From a virus, in the IMG/VR virus record IMGVR_UViG_3300032307_000541, positions 1 to 47,081 of that record: a stretch of 47,081 nucleotides of DNA; one strand, written 5' to 3'. This document shows positions 21,538-29,238 of this stretch, in pieces. How positions within the stretch are numbered: the stretch's first letter is position 1; each line of letters begins with the position of its first letter. The notes beneath the pieces are model-generated. The model saw only the letters and a list, made by a program, of their open reading frames with translations. It searched no databases and was not told the DNA's origin. The position numbers and the translations under genes were made by a program.

Positions 21538-21996
21538 ATGAATAACCCCTTAATTGAAATTAACGAAAGCTCCCTAGGTGGAGATGTGTTTTATGGTTCA
21601 ATCCGAATCAATGGTGAGAAAGTTAGTGTGAGTAACCTAACTAAATTAGGTGAAAAGCACCGATTCCGTTACACAGCCAAAGCTAAGGCTGGATTCCCAG
21701 TCATTGGTGATATTGAATGTACTCCTGAGCAGTTACCTTACTACCTAAGTAAGAATACCACTGTGGTACAAATGGAGAGAGTAATCTCTGGAATAAATGG
21801 TGATAGCTCTTATTGGTTCAATGTTCTAACTACCAAAGGTGGTAAATGGAATTCAATCGATAAGAACATCTTAGAAAACTTAGAGGTGGGTGATATGCAC
21901 CGAGCGTTCCCTAAGATGATTGACTGGAACATTTGGAAATTCAATAACACTAAGTTCCACTCTTGTAAATCATTCGTTCAAAATCAAGCCGCTTAA
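21538..21996 (+). CDS. hypothetical protein
   Basis: A 152-residue protein. N-terminal half is beta-rich (FYGSIRINGEKVSVSNLT), then a helix before YYLSKNTTVVQMERVISG; ends with a Cys-containing helix. No family recognised. First gene of the unit to 22440; the following gene begins after the AACCCCTTA motif. Confidence 0.6.
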   Translation: MNNPLIEINESSLGGDVFYGSIRINGEKVSVSNLTKLGEKHRFRYTAKAKAGFPVIGDIECTPEQLPYYLSKNTTVVQMERVISGINGDSSYWFNVLTTKGGKWNSIDKNILENLEVGDMHRAFPKMIDWNIWKFNNTKFHSCKSFVQNQAA

Positions 21997-22011
21997 TTAA
22001 ACCCCTTATAT

Positions 22012-22212
22012 ATGAAAAATTATCAAATACTTTTAACCGCTATTGGTTCGTTCTTTGTGGGTGTTACTATCCTTAATGGTACAGCCCAGCAATATGTACA
22101 TTTCGCTGGTCCTGAAAATGAATTGGGATGTGCTGTAATCGCCCTTACTATGGGTACATTGTGTATCTTCGGATTAGATTGGAAAGGATTAGTTAGTTAC
22201 TTAAACAAATAA
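22012..22212 (+). CDS. two-span membrane protein
   Basis: A 66-residue protein with spans at about 5-22 and 40-57 and a short polar loop. The start follows AACCCCTTA by 3 nt. No family recognised. Confidence 0.55.
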   Translation: MKNYQILLTAIGSFFVGVTILNGTAQQYVHFAGPENELGCAVIALTMGTLCIFGLDWKGLVSYLNK

Positions 22213-22215
22213 GAT

Positions 22216-22440
22216 ATGAGAATAGATGGTGATACTTTGGTACTAATACGCTCAGAGTTTGGTGAGTTTGACCTATCCCAAGTGTGTGGAGGCTCAAACG
22301 ATGTGTACCTTCGATTTGGTTATTGGAGGCGAGTAAACCTACAAAAGCTTCAGGAGCTGGTAGGTAGTGGTATCCGAGTTGTGGAGGACGATATCGATGA
22401 CGATGACTGTGGTACACTATACAGCTACAAGCTAAAATAA
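22216..22440 (+). CDS. hypothetical protein
   Basis: A 74-residue acidic protein (VEDDIDDDDCG near the C terminus) with an N-terminal beta part. Follows the membrane-protein stop by 3 nt. No family recognised; a minus-strand frame over it is a shadow. Confidence 0.55.
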   Translation: MRIDGDTLVLIRSEFGEFDLSQVCGGSNDVYLRFGYWRRVNLQKLQELVGSGIRVVEDDIDDDDCGTLYSYKLK

Positions 22441-22462
22441 TTTAAAAATATTTTCAATACCT

Positions 22463-22494
22463 CTTGTTTATATCAGGATTATTTCGTATGTTTA
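22463..22494 (+). promoter_or_regulatory. Bacteroidetes-type promoter with TCAGG spacer element
   Basis: CTTG 22463-22466, 20 nt, TATGTTTA 22487-22494, TCAGG at 22473. Confidence 0.8.
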
Positions 22495-22516
22495 CTATGT
22501 AATAAGAAATAAGGAT

Positions 22517-22636
22517 ATGAGAGATATATTTTACATCGATGGGCTGGGTTGGGTGAGAGAAATCACTATCAACCGAATAAATGAGAATGGAGTGCCCGAA
22601 CCCTATACTGAATACGAAATCGTTAAACCCCTTTAA
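22517..22636 (+). CDS. 39-residue protein
   Basis: ATG 22517 lies in the standard place after the promoter. Contains MRDIFYIDGLGWVREITINR and ends KPL; the stop-proximal bases AAACCCCTTTAA double as the leader motif of the next gene, whose ATG is 1 nt later. Short, so moderate confidence. Confidence 0.5.
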   Translation: MRDIFYIDGLGWVREITINRINENGVPEPYTEYEIVKPL

Positions 22637-22637
22637 T

Positions 22638-22937
22638 ATGAATATCACTGTTTTAGTTTCCGCTCAATACTATGAGAACTATTCCGATACGGCTACCCCT
22701 TATTGGAAGCCCAAAGGTGGAGTGGACTTCTCCTTTCCCGTTGATTCGGACTTGTTGATGTACGCTCCCCAAGGTGCGTTGGAATCCGCCCTTGGTAGAT
22801 TGGTGGAGGCCCAAAGTAATGGGTATGCCCGATATGAGTACCTATCCCATGAGGTTAAGTTCTCCGAGCCCAAAGTGGTGGAGGGCCTTGGTAGAGAGCT
22901 TGAAAGAGCTTGGGAACTGGCTAGTGTAAATAACTAA
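22638..22937 (+). CDS. hypothetical protein
   Basis: A 99-residue protein. ATG 22638, 1 nt after the previous stop, is used; the frame runs upstream to 22581 only because of an unrelated overlap. Contains VSAQYYENYSDT and GALESALGRLVEAQ. No family recognised. Codon use here has more C-ending Pro and Leu codons than the rest of the window. Confidence 0.6.
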   Translation: MNITVLVSAQYYENYSDTATPYWKPKGGVDFSFPVDSDLLMYAPQGALESALGRLVEAQSNGYARYEYLSHEVKFSEPKVVEGLGRELERAWELASVNN

Positions 22938-22955
22938 AAAATATTTTTAATTTCT

Positions 22956-22987
22956 CTTGTTTATATCAAGTATAATTCGTATGTTTA
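22956..22987 (+). promoter_or_regulatory. Bacteroidetes-type promoter
   Basis: CTTG 22956-22959, 20 nt, TATGTTTA 22980-22987; TCAAG instead of TCAGG at the fixed spacer position. Confidence 0.78.
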
Positions 22988-23024
22988 TACTGTAATAAGA
23001 GTTAAACCCCTAAAAACCCCTTAT

Positions 23025-23555
23025 ATGAGTAATCTAAAAATTCAAATCCAAGGTACTGTTTATCAGATAACTGAAAAGGCCTTCCGTACTACCGGCTGGA
23101 ATAGAGAGCCAATCACCCCTTACTTCTATGTATCCTATGTGGCTGCTGGACAGCTGGTAAAACAATGGGTAAAAAAGAACTTCCCTAATGTGGTATGTAG
23201 AGTAAAAGGTGATTCCTTCGCTGGTGGTAACTCTATGCATGTGAATGTGAGTAACCCCGATGGGACCCCTATTCCACAAGCGGACTATGAAGCTATAAAT
23301 AATTTCGCTAATCTATTTGAGTATGGTAGGTACAATGGTCAGGAGGACCTATATGAGAACTATGAGAACTCTGGACTCCGTACAGACAATGGTACTGAAC
23401 TACAAGCGGGCGTTAAGTATGTAAGTGTAGATAATCGCCCTTCCTTCGGTACTGTGGAATGGGCTAGATACGAATTGGGTTGTGGTAGACCCGTTTCCGA
23501 TATAAGTAGATATTGTGACCCTAAAATCGTTCAAAAGGCTATGGGCCTCAAATAA
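23025..23555 (+). CDS. LPD29-like polyvalent-protein domain
   Basis: A 176-residue protein. Residues about 38-105 (AAGQLVKQWVKKNFPNVVC, then GGNSMHVNVSNPDGTPI, and FEYGRYNGQEDLYE) follow the order of the LPD29 domain found in large polyvalent proteins of phages and conjugative elements: an LKK.FP helix, GGxS strand and FDG.xDLY end. Normally a part of long multi-domain proteins, here stand-alone. Family match is by memory and pattern; biochemical role unknown. Preceded by two AACCCC leader motifs. Confidence 0.6.
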   Translation: MSNLKIQIQGTVYQITEKAFRTTGWNREPITPYFYVSYVAAGQLVKQWVKKNFPNVVCRVKGDSFAGGNSMHVNVSNPDGTPIPQADYEAINNFANLFEYGRYNGQEDLYENYENSGLRTDNGTELQAGVKYVSVDNRPSFGTVEWARYELGCGRPVSDISRYCDPKIVQKAMGLK

Positions 23556-24031
23556 GGGGGGGGACTACTCCCCTGGCAGATGACCCTCTTATGTTCTGAA
23601 GGTAGATACCGGATATGGGTGAGTAGCCTGTATAGGTGTGTGGTGTGGAGGCGGCTGTGTGTGGATTCGCATGGGTGTGAGTATTCGGGGTACCAGGGGG
23701 GACTGAATTACTTGGAACTCAAGGAATTTTGCGATGACCCGCCCACGTCTGACCCTTTCACGTATCGAGCGTAATTTTTTCGGGTATAGGATTTTTATAG
23801 GGTAAGGTAGTACCTAGCTCTTATTATTGGATGGGTGGGTATCAATTTAGCCCTTTCCCTTTTAGCGTATATTAGACCCCCTTATTTTGAGAGGTTTTGG
23901 GATGGGATGGGTATTTGGATGGTTCGGAGGATTGAGGGGCTTATAAGGGAAATAAAGCCCCTAATATGTAAAGGGTTGATTTTCAATGGTTTATAACTCG
24001 TTGATTATCAATAAACAATTTTCTTCCAGTA
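23556..24031. other. GC-richer region without a secure gene
   Basis: About 530 bp to the next accepted start. It begins with a hairpin GGGGA (23560-23564) / TCCCC (23569-23573) just after the stop. A 64-codon frame at 23580-23774 is open but has Cys, Trp and Arg-rich sequence unlike neighbours. AGGGGCTT (23935-23942) pairs perfectly with AAGCCCCT (23955-23962). G-rich direct repeats (GGATGGGTGGG, GGGATGGGATGGG) lie between. A structured RNA or decayed gene is possible. Confidence 0.45.
23974..24020. repeat. two dyad-repeat copies before a promoter
   Basis: GGTTGATTTTCAATGGTTTAT (23974-23994) and AACTCGTTGATTATCAATAA (23995-24014), tandem and almost touching, 18 nt before the -33 box at 24032. 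Confidence 0.65.
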
Positions 24032-24063
24032 TTTGGAATTCTCAGGTATTATTCGTATTTTTA
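24032..24063 (+). promoter_or_regulatory. Bacteroidetes-type promoter with TCAGG spacer element
   Basis: TTTG 24032-24035, 20 nt, TATTTTTA 24056-24063, TCAGG at 24042; followed by ACTATGTAAC. Confidence 0.8.
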
Positions 24064-24084
24064 CTATGTAACAAAACAAAGAAA

Positions 24085-24651
24085 ATGAAAAACAATGTAA
24101 ACAAAGGTGGTGGTTCAAATCCTTACTTAGATGGATTAAAAGCGAAAGTGGAGGCCGATAAAGCCGTTTCTCTATTAAGTGGATACTTTAAGGGTAAGGT
24201 TACTCAATTGGGTAAGAAACAATTATATAAGGTGGAGGGTTTAAATCCTTTCTTCGTACTAATTACTTCTGCTCCATCTAACCTTAAGTTGGATAAGGTC
24301 CTTAAGGGATTGATGAAAGAGAATGGTTCGTTACCTTTCTATATTATCTTCACCCGTACCTTATCGGATTACCCAACCAACCCAAAGACGGTTCAAGCTT
24401 ACTATTCTAAGTTGAGAATTATCAATAAGAGTAAGGGTAAGTTTAGAGGTTCGATTATTGGTATAGAGGAATTGACATCTAAGATGGTGGATATGAAGAA
24501 GGGTGTAAGGATTCCTTTGAGTATTGATAGAGTTAAAGATGCTCCTTCCGTATTGGGATTGGATTCCTATATTAAAGAGAAGTTTGGTTTAACTCCTAAA
24601 ACCGCTCAATCGATTATCCAAACTATTAAGAATCATTATAGTATTATATAA
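24085..24651 (+). CDS. hypothetical protein
   Basis: A 188-residue Lys-rich protein (LSGYFKGKVTQLGKKQLYKVEG; IINKSKGKFRGSIIGIEELT). ATG 24085 is used because the frame upstream to 23986 covers the promoter. Mixed alpha/beta; no family recognised. First gene of a unit that may run into array 2. Confidence 0.6.
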   Translation: MKNNVNKGGGSNPYLDGLKAKVEADKAVSLLSGYFKGKVTQLGKKQLYKVEGLNPFFVLITSAPSNLKLDKVLKGLMKENGSLPFYIIFTRTLSDYPTNPKTVQAYYSKLRIINKSKGKFRGSIIGIEELTSKMVDMKKGVRIPLSIDRVKDAPSVLGLDSYIKEKFGLTPKTAQSIIQTIKNHYSII

Positions 24652-24670
24652 ACAAATAAAAATTAAAGTT

Positions 24671-24913
24671 ATGAAAAGTTTTAAAATTAGAGAGAACCTT
24701 ATCCACATTGATGGCGTACTATACGGCCCTACCCCTACGGATGTAAAGATTAAGGGTAAGTCCGGTACGATACAATCTATTAGTGTTCCCAATAGAGGTC
24801 AATACTTTCCTTATTCGGGTACATTCATTGATTCTTCCCTTCCGGTTACCGATGATTCAACCGGCATTGTGGAAGATACTAAACCCCTTAAGAAACCCCG
24901 TAAAACAAAGTAG
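24671..24913 (+). CDS. hypothetical protein
   Basis: An 80-residue protein, beta-rich (LIHIDGVLYGPTPTDVKIKG), with a Lys/Pro-rich end (KPLKKPRKTK). It contains one TTATCCACA (24699-24707) in coding sequence, judged a coincidence. No family recognised. Confidence 0.6.
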   Translation: MKSFKIRENLIHIDGVLYGPTPTDVKIKGKSGTIQSISVPNRGQYFPYSGTFIDSSLPVTDDSTGIVEDTKPLKKPRKTK

Positions 24914-24914
24914 T

Positions 24915-25130
24915 ATGATTACTTCATTTATTATAGTAATGATATCCTTACTTAATATGTTATTGGCATTCGCTATGGTATATACGTTTGAGGATGTGAA
25001 GGTATTAGAGAGTAAGGTATTCCGTTTATTCATTCTTATACCACCTGTATCTATTACTATATTCTTTTGTGTAGCTATATATGGTATCGTATATAGTTTA
25101 TATTATTTATTGTCCAATTATTTAAAATAA
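24915..25130 (+). CDS. two-span membrane protein
   Basis: A 71-residue protein. ATG 24915, 1 nt after the upstream stop, is used; the frame is open from 24783 but that part is a shadow of the preceding gene. Spans at about 3-22 and 38-62. No family recognised. Confidence 0.55.
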   Translation: MITSFIIVMISLLNMLLAFAMVYTFEDVKVLESKVFRLFILIPPVSITIFFCVAIYGIVYSLYYLLSNYLK

Positions 25131-25144
25131 AACCCCTTATCACT

Positions 25145-25387
25145 ATGAGTACTATTAAACAATTTGATGATGTCCAAGCTTATGAAGAACTACAAAAACG
25201 TAGAGAGCAGACTATGTTAGACCCGAAGTATCAACAATGGGTTAAAGAGTTACACATTTCTCAATCGTATGTAGAGCCGGATGGTATGATACGAGCGGCT
25301 GAAATAAATTCTCAATACGACTTTTCGGGCAGTACATCGAAATCCTCAATTCTTAACTTCTTAAAGATTAAAGGTATATGGAGTTAG
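25145..25387 (+). CDS. hypothetical protein opening array 2
   Basis: An 80-residue helical, polar protein (VQAYEELQKRREQTMLDPKYQQW). Starts 5 nt after AACCCCTTA and overlaps the next gene by 10 nt. It lacks the MLTIxNI start and is not counted in the family. Confidence 0.55.
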   Translation: MSTIKQFDDVQAYEELQKRREQTMLDPKYQQWVKELHISQSYVEPDGMIRAAEINSQYDFSGSTSKSSILNFLKIKGIWS

Positions 25388-25722
25388 TAATAGATGGTAT
25401 AACCAAATTAATATATCGTACCTATCACGGACGTAAGATAGAGGATATCCGTATTGATAAAAGAGAACCCAATACAAATTCTTCATCCTATGTTTTTACC
25501 TTTCCTCCAATTGATAGTCCGTTAGATGGATGGAATAGAAAGATGGAAGTTTACCTTTGTAAATTCCCTACACCGGATGAGAAGTATGAATTATTCGTTA
25601 TGGGATTGCATGGAGTGACTTGTTATTATTTGGAAAGGGATGAAATTAAAGATTTTGAAAAGTTCCATAACTATATGGTATCAACTATGTTTAAAGCTAA
25701 ATTTTATTGGGAATCATGTTAA
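25378..25722 (+). CDS. MLTIxNI-related protein, divergent
   Basis: A 114-residue protein with MELVIDGITKLI in place of MLTIENIxxL, then SYVFTFPP, MEVYLCKF and a final FHNYMVSTMF helix, the same layout as the array genes. Overlaps the next member by 7 nt. Family membership inferred from layout and position. Confidence 0.5.
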   Translation: MELVIDGITKLIYRTYHGRKIEDIRIDKREPNTNSSSYVFTFPPIDSPLDGWNRKMEVYLCKFPTPDEKYELFVMGLHGVTCYYLERDEIKDFEKFHNYMVSTMFKAKFYWESC

Positions 25723-26042
25723 CAATTGTAAACATATTAAAGTTAGAAGGTCAAACCCTATTAAGTGATTGGAAAATCCAATTGGTATATGAAACTACAC
25801 ATAATAATTGCTATGTGTTTGAGATAGTTAGGGATTTAGGATTGGGACAGGGATTGGCAATCAGACGTAAGATTATGTTGGAAAGGGAAGGTAGGAGGAT
25901 ATTCGGACAGCCTGATTTATCTTATTTCTTCATAAAGGATTCACAACGAACTAATGTATGTGTTTCCGCTAACTACATAGCCGATAAAGATAATATGATA
26001 TCACAATTAGAAAACATCTTACAAAAGTATAAAGATTTATAA
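25716..26042 (+). CDS. MLTIxNI-family protein
   Basis: A 108-residue member. ATG 25716 is preferred to TTG 25707 because it gives the family start MLTIVNILKLEG. Then SDWKIQLV, CYVFEIVR, KIMLERE and C-terminal LENILQKY. Next member starts 1 nt after its stop. Confidence 0.65.
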   Translation: MLTIVNILKLEGQTLLSDWKIQLVYETTHNNCYVFEIVRDLGLGQGLAIRRKIMLEREGRRIFGQPDLSYFFIKDSQRTNVCVSANYIADKDNMISQLENILQKYKDL

Positions 26043-26043
26043 T

Positions 26044-26382
26044 ATGCTAAAGATAGAAAATATAGTAGATTTAAATGGTTCGGTATGTGGAGGATTCGAA
26101 CTATCACATTGCGCTTTTTTGGAGAACGGCTCTAACTTAGTAAGAGATGCTCACTACCAAATACAATTCGATAAGTGTCCACCTCAAGGTAATGCTAAGG
26201 CAGCATGTTTAACTATTGGTGCTAACTCCGATGGGAATGGTAGATACTTTTGTAAATTATACTATGCAACAACGGATAATGTAATATGGCAGGAGTGGTT
26301 GGATATAAGTGTACTTCGTAAAAGAAACGGATTACTAAGTTCAATGGCGAATAAGATTCATTTACACATAAACCGAATATAG
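26044..26382 (+). CDS. MLTIxNI-family protein
   Basis: A 112-residue member beginning MLKIENIVDLNGS; GGFELSHCAF, HYQIQFDK, CKLYYA and a C-terminal MANKIHLHI helix. Six cysteines are unusual for the family and could bind metal. One nucleotide separates it from each neighbour. Confidence 0.65.
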   Translation: MLKIENIVDLNGSVCGGFELSHCAFLENGSNLVRDAHYQIQFDKCPPQGNAKAACLTIGANSDGNGRYFCKLYYATTDNVIWQEWLDISVLRKRNGLLSSMANKIHLHINRI

Positions 26383-26383
26383 A

Positions 26384-26716
26384 ATGCTAACAATACAAAA
26401 TATAGAAAACCTAAAAGGGATGAACTTGGGTTATTGGAAAGTGAGTGATACTGAAGCCAGTAGACCTACTAAGTGGTTAATGACTGAACACTATTGTATT
26501 AGAGTACATAGAGGTGGTGAGGCGGCTGCTATCCTAATTTGGAGAAACATAAACCCCTTAACCAAACAATATCATGTAAATGTATGTTATGATGATTTTA
26601 CCAATGTGATATACGAAGGTGCCTTTTCTAAGCAGGTGATTCAAGATAAAGGACACTTTTTATCCCATATAATGGGGCATATAAAAGCTGAATACTACTT
26701 AAGAAAACAAAAATAG
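26384..26716 (+). CDS. MLTIxNI-family protein
   Basis: A 110-residue member: MLTIQNIENLKGMN, LGYWKVSD, HYCIRVHRG, a Trp in the third strand (ILIWRN) and a basic end KAEYYLRKQK. Tandem with near-identical first bases to its neighbours. Confidence 0.65.
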   Translation: MLTIQNIENLKGMNLGYWKVSDTEASRPTKWLMTEHYCIRVHRGGEAAAILIWRNINPLTKQYHVNVCYDDFTNVIYEGAFSKQVIQDKGHFLSHIMGHIKAEYYLRKQK

Positions 26717-26719
26717 AAT

Positions 26720-27322
26720 ATGTTACAATTACAAAATATAGATAAGTTGATAGGAACATCAATAGTGAATTGGGCATGTGTAAACGTATCCGATGCTATG
26801 GGTACATACTTAATTACTTTTAAGCCATACGGAAATTCAATCTATACGGCAGAGTTTCTATTGAATAGGGATGATTCCCATTTAAAAGGAATGTATAGAG
26901 TGAATGGTATATTATACGAATCAACTGGATTGGGTAATGTGAATATTGGTAACTTCGATATGCATGTAACCCGAGCCGAACTACAAACACCAATGGAATT
27001 TATGAGAATCCTAACACGTCCTCTTAGAGTATTCGAAAAGGATATGGAAGTAAACATTCAAAGAAAAATGTTTAATACTTCTTCCCTATCATCTAATAAG
27101 TTTGTTGGTAGAGGAGCACCAACATCTCCATTTAGTAAACCGATTTCATCTCTACCACCAACATTAAATAGTGTACCGGATTGGTATGTAGATGAACCTA
27201 AAAAACTTAGTAGATGGGAAAGGATTAAGAATAAGGTATTGGATATTCTATTCCCAATCAAAGAAACAATTGCGGACATAAAACCCAAACCCAAACTAAG
27301 GGCTAAAAAAGCAGCATACTAA
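26720..27322 (+). CDS. MLTIxNI-family protein with long C-terminal extension
   Basis: A 200-residue fusion. The core is residues 1-110 (MLQLQNIDKLIGTSIVNWAC; FLLNRDDS; FMRILTRPL); then a Ser/Pro-rich linker with FVGRGAPTSPFSKPISSLPP and a C-terminal RIKNKVLDILFPIKETIADI. That last motif matches the N terminus of the 13425 protein, linking array 2 to array 1. Confidence 0.65.
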   Translation: MLQLQNIDKLIGTSIVNWACVNVSDAMGTYLITFKPYGNSIYTAEFLLNRDDSHLKGMYRVNGILYESTGLGNVNIGNFDMHVTRAELQTPMEFMRILTRPLRVFEKDMEVNIQRKMFNTSSLSSNKFVGRGAPTSPFSKPISSLPPTLNSVPDWYVDEPKKLSRWERIKNKVLDILFPIKETIADIKPKPKLRAKKAAY

Positions 27323-27330
27323 TACATAAT

Positions 27331-27648
27331 ATGAAACTAATAATACAAAACTATAAAGCAGTAATAGGTACTATGTTACATCAGGAGAGATTCGTATGTA
27401 CTAAGGCAGAAGAAACCCCTACTAACTACCGATTTCAATTCCGAGACGATGGAAGTCCGCAACTTCGTATGTTATGGATTGAAGTCCGTAGATTCGGGCA
27501 ATGGGATGCCAACGATGGTGGTAATTGGGTATATCGATTAAACTACCTAAATCAAGGTGTAGCCTTACATATAGTAACTGCTCAATGGTTTGGTAAGATA
27601 ACGAATGTAATGAGAACCTTTAGGGATTGCTTGGAAAAATCACTTTAG
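27331..27648 (+). CDS. MLTIxNI-family protein
   Basis: A 105-residue member beginning MKLIIQNYKAVIGT; YRFQFRDD, LRMLWIEVRR, YRLNY and a C-terminal FRDCLEKSL. Four nt from the next member. Confidence 0.6.
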   Translation: MKLIIQNYKAVIGTMLHQERFVCTKAEETPTNYRFQFRDDGSPQLRMLWIEVRRFGQWDANDGGNWVYRLNYLNQGVALHIVTAQWFGKITNVMRTFRDCLEKSL

Positions 27649-27651
27649 AAT

Positions 27652-28116
27652 ATGAGTATAATGAGAACAAAAGGAATGGGAAAGGTAGTGATTACCTCTA
27701 CACCAATTTCCGCTGGAAGCTGGGCGGCTAAGTACTATCAACAAAATCAAACCCAAAAAAATCCTAACTTCGACACGATTGGGAAGTTAGTGATACAAAA
27801 CTATGCAAAGGATTTGGGTAGTGGTGTATTTTGGGGATGGGATGTTATTTCCGCTGATGAGATGGATGATGTGTATTTATTCCAATTACGAAACCGAGAG
27901 AATTCAAAGTTACGGGTTTATATTACTTTAGGTAGAGAGTTACAAACTTCCGATTTAGAGAACAACCTATACCAATTGTATCAATGTTATATGCATGATG
28001 ATGATGGGAATTGGGAAGAAAGATTTTGGTTGGATGGTAAGGATATTAATCATAAAACATTTTGGGGAAAAATAGAAACAATTGTAGATAAACATCATCC
28101 GTTATATCCATTTTAA
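27652..28116 (+). CDS. MLTIxNI-family protein with N-terminal extension
   Basis: A 154-residue protein. A 43-residue extension precedes the core GKLVIQNYAKDLGSG; WGWDVI, YLFQLRNR and YQLYQCY follow. A second example, with the 12073 protein, of the core attached to a different N-terminal segment. Confidence 0.6.
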   Translation: MSIMRTKGMGKVVITSTPISAGSWAAKYYQQNQTQKNPNFDTIGKLVIQNYAKDLGSGVFWGWDVISADEMDDVYLFQLRNRENSKLRVYITLGRELQTSDLENNLYQLYQCYMHDDDGNWEERFWLDGKDINHKTFWGKIETIVDKHHPLYPF

Positions 28117-28118
28117 TT

Positions 28119-28430
28119 ATGCTACGAATAGAGAACTTTAATAAGATACAAAAACGTTGGTTTGGCGATTGGCAAATTGGTAGAACCGATGAGGGTAACG
28201 CATATTATGCTTTAAACGCCAAACATAAAGATGGTAAGAGAAGTGTAACGGTTGTTATATTTAAAGAAGATAAGTTAGATACGGAATTTGCCGAAACTGC
28301 TTATAGTATATCTCTTATAGATGATACGGTTGGAATCTCATCTCAAATTGATGATATTATATATAAAGCAGTATTAGAAGATATGGAATTATTTGGAGAA
28401 TCATTAGTACATTATTTAAACACAATATAG
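28119..28430 (+). CDS. MLTIxNI-family protein, end of array 2
   Basis: A 103-residue member: MLRIENFNKIQKRWFGDWQI, YYALNAK, VTVVIFKED, YSISLID and a final FGESLVHYL helix. The start of the nucleotidyltransferase gene follows 3 nt after its stop. Confidence 0.6.
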   Translation: MLRIENFNKIQKRWFGDWQIGRTDEGNAYYALNAKHKDGKRSVTVVIFKEDKLDTEFAETAYSISLIDDTVGISSQIDDIIYKAVLEDMELFGESLVHYLNTI

Positions 28431-28433
28431 AAT

Positions 28434-29177
28434 ATGAAAAAAGAAAAAGCAATTATAGTTAGTGGGTACTTTAATCCCCTACACAAAGGACACTTAGAGT
28501 TATTTAAAAAAGCTAAATCACAAGCCGATAAGTTATGGGTAATCGTTAATTCGGATTTCCAAAGAGAATTAAAAGGTTCTAAAGAGTTCATGTCCGATAC
28601 TGAGCGATTAGAAATAGTAAAGGCGATTAAGTGGGTTGATTATGCATTAATCTCGTCCGATAGAGATAGAACTCAATGTTATACCTTACAACAATTTCAC
28701 GAAATGTTTTCGGATAAATATGATTTGGCATTTGCCAATGGTGGAGACCAAAACAATGATACCATTCCTGAAAGAGAAGTTTGTGAGAGATTGGGTATAG
28801 AACTATTAGATGGTTTGGGTGATAAAATACAAAGTAGTAGTTGGTTACTGAAAGCAGACCTAAAAGAGAAAACAAAACGTTACTTTGAGTTATTTGCATC
28901 AAAGAATGTTAAAGGATTGGAAAATGAAATTTATGCAGATAATATTTTCCTTAGAGATTGGAATGGTGAATGGAGAGGTAAACAGGCAGTTTTGGAGATG
29001 AATGAAAATCTTTTTGAAAGTGAATTCCAAATTACTAATATAGAAATCAAACAGGCAGATAATACAACTTTAGTACAATTTGATTTACACATAGCAGATA
29101 CCATTCTAAAAGTTGTGGATGTGATTGATTGGAACGAAAATGGAAAGATAGAAAGAATCTTAGCATATAATGGATAA
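28434..29177 (+). CDS. cytidylyltransferase-like protein fused to a SnoaL-like domain
   Basis: A 247-residue two-domain protein. Residues 1-140 are a HIGH-type nucleotidyltransferase: FNPLHKGH with H17-x-G-H20, and IQSSSWLL (132-139) in the position of the ISTT motif of cytidylyltransferases (TagD, RfaE C-terminal, PCYT types). Residues about 143-247 (KTKRYFELFASKNVKG..., RGKQAVLEMNENLF) look like a SnoaL/NTF2-like domain. It would transfer a nucleotide to a phospho-sugar or phospho-alcohol; substrate unknown. A bidirectional terminator follows. Confidence 0.78.
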   Translation: MKKEKAIIVSGYFNPLHKGHLELFKKAKSQADKLWVIVNSDFQRELKGSKEFMSDTERLEIVKAIKWVDYALISSDRDRTQCYTLQQFHEMFSDKYDLAFANGGDQNNDTIPEREVCERLGIELLDGLGDKIQSSSWLLKADLKEKTKRYFELFASKNVKGLENEIYADNIFLRDWNGEWRGKQAVLEMNENLFESEFQITNIEIKQADNTTLVQFDLHIADTILKVVDVIDWNENGKIERILAYNG

Positions 29178-29211
29178 AAAGAAAGGGAGTGTTTAACTCC
29201 CTTTTTCTTTT
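29178..29211. terminator. bidirectional terminator between convergent genes
   Basis: AAAGGGAGT (29182-29190) pairs with ACTCCCTTT (29196-29204), 9 bp, 5-nt loop, with T-rich tracts on both sides. It separates the plus-strand nucleotidyltransferase from the minus-strand zinc-ribbon gene. Confidence 0.82.
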
Positions 29212-29238
29212 GAATACCTTGTGATTTATTATAACTTA

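Noticed and set aside
23580-23774. 64-codon frame in the GC-rich stretch
   Set aside because: Composition rich in Cys, Trp, Arg and Gly and no promoter or start context; more likely an RNA or degenerate sequence. Not certain.
24699-24707. Sixth TTATCCACA
   Set aside because: Lies inside a coding sequence with no other origin feature, so taken as chance.
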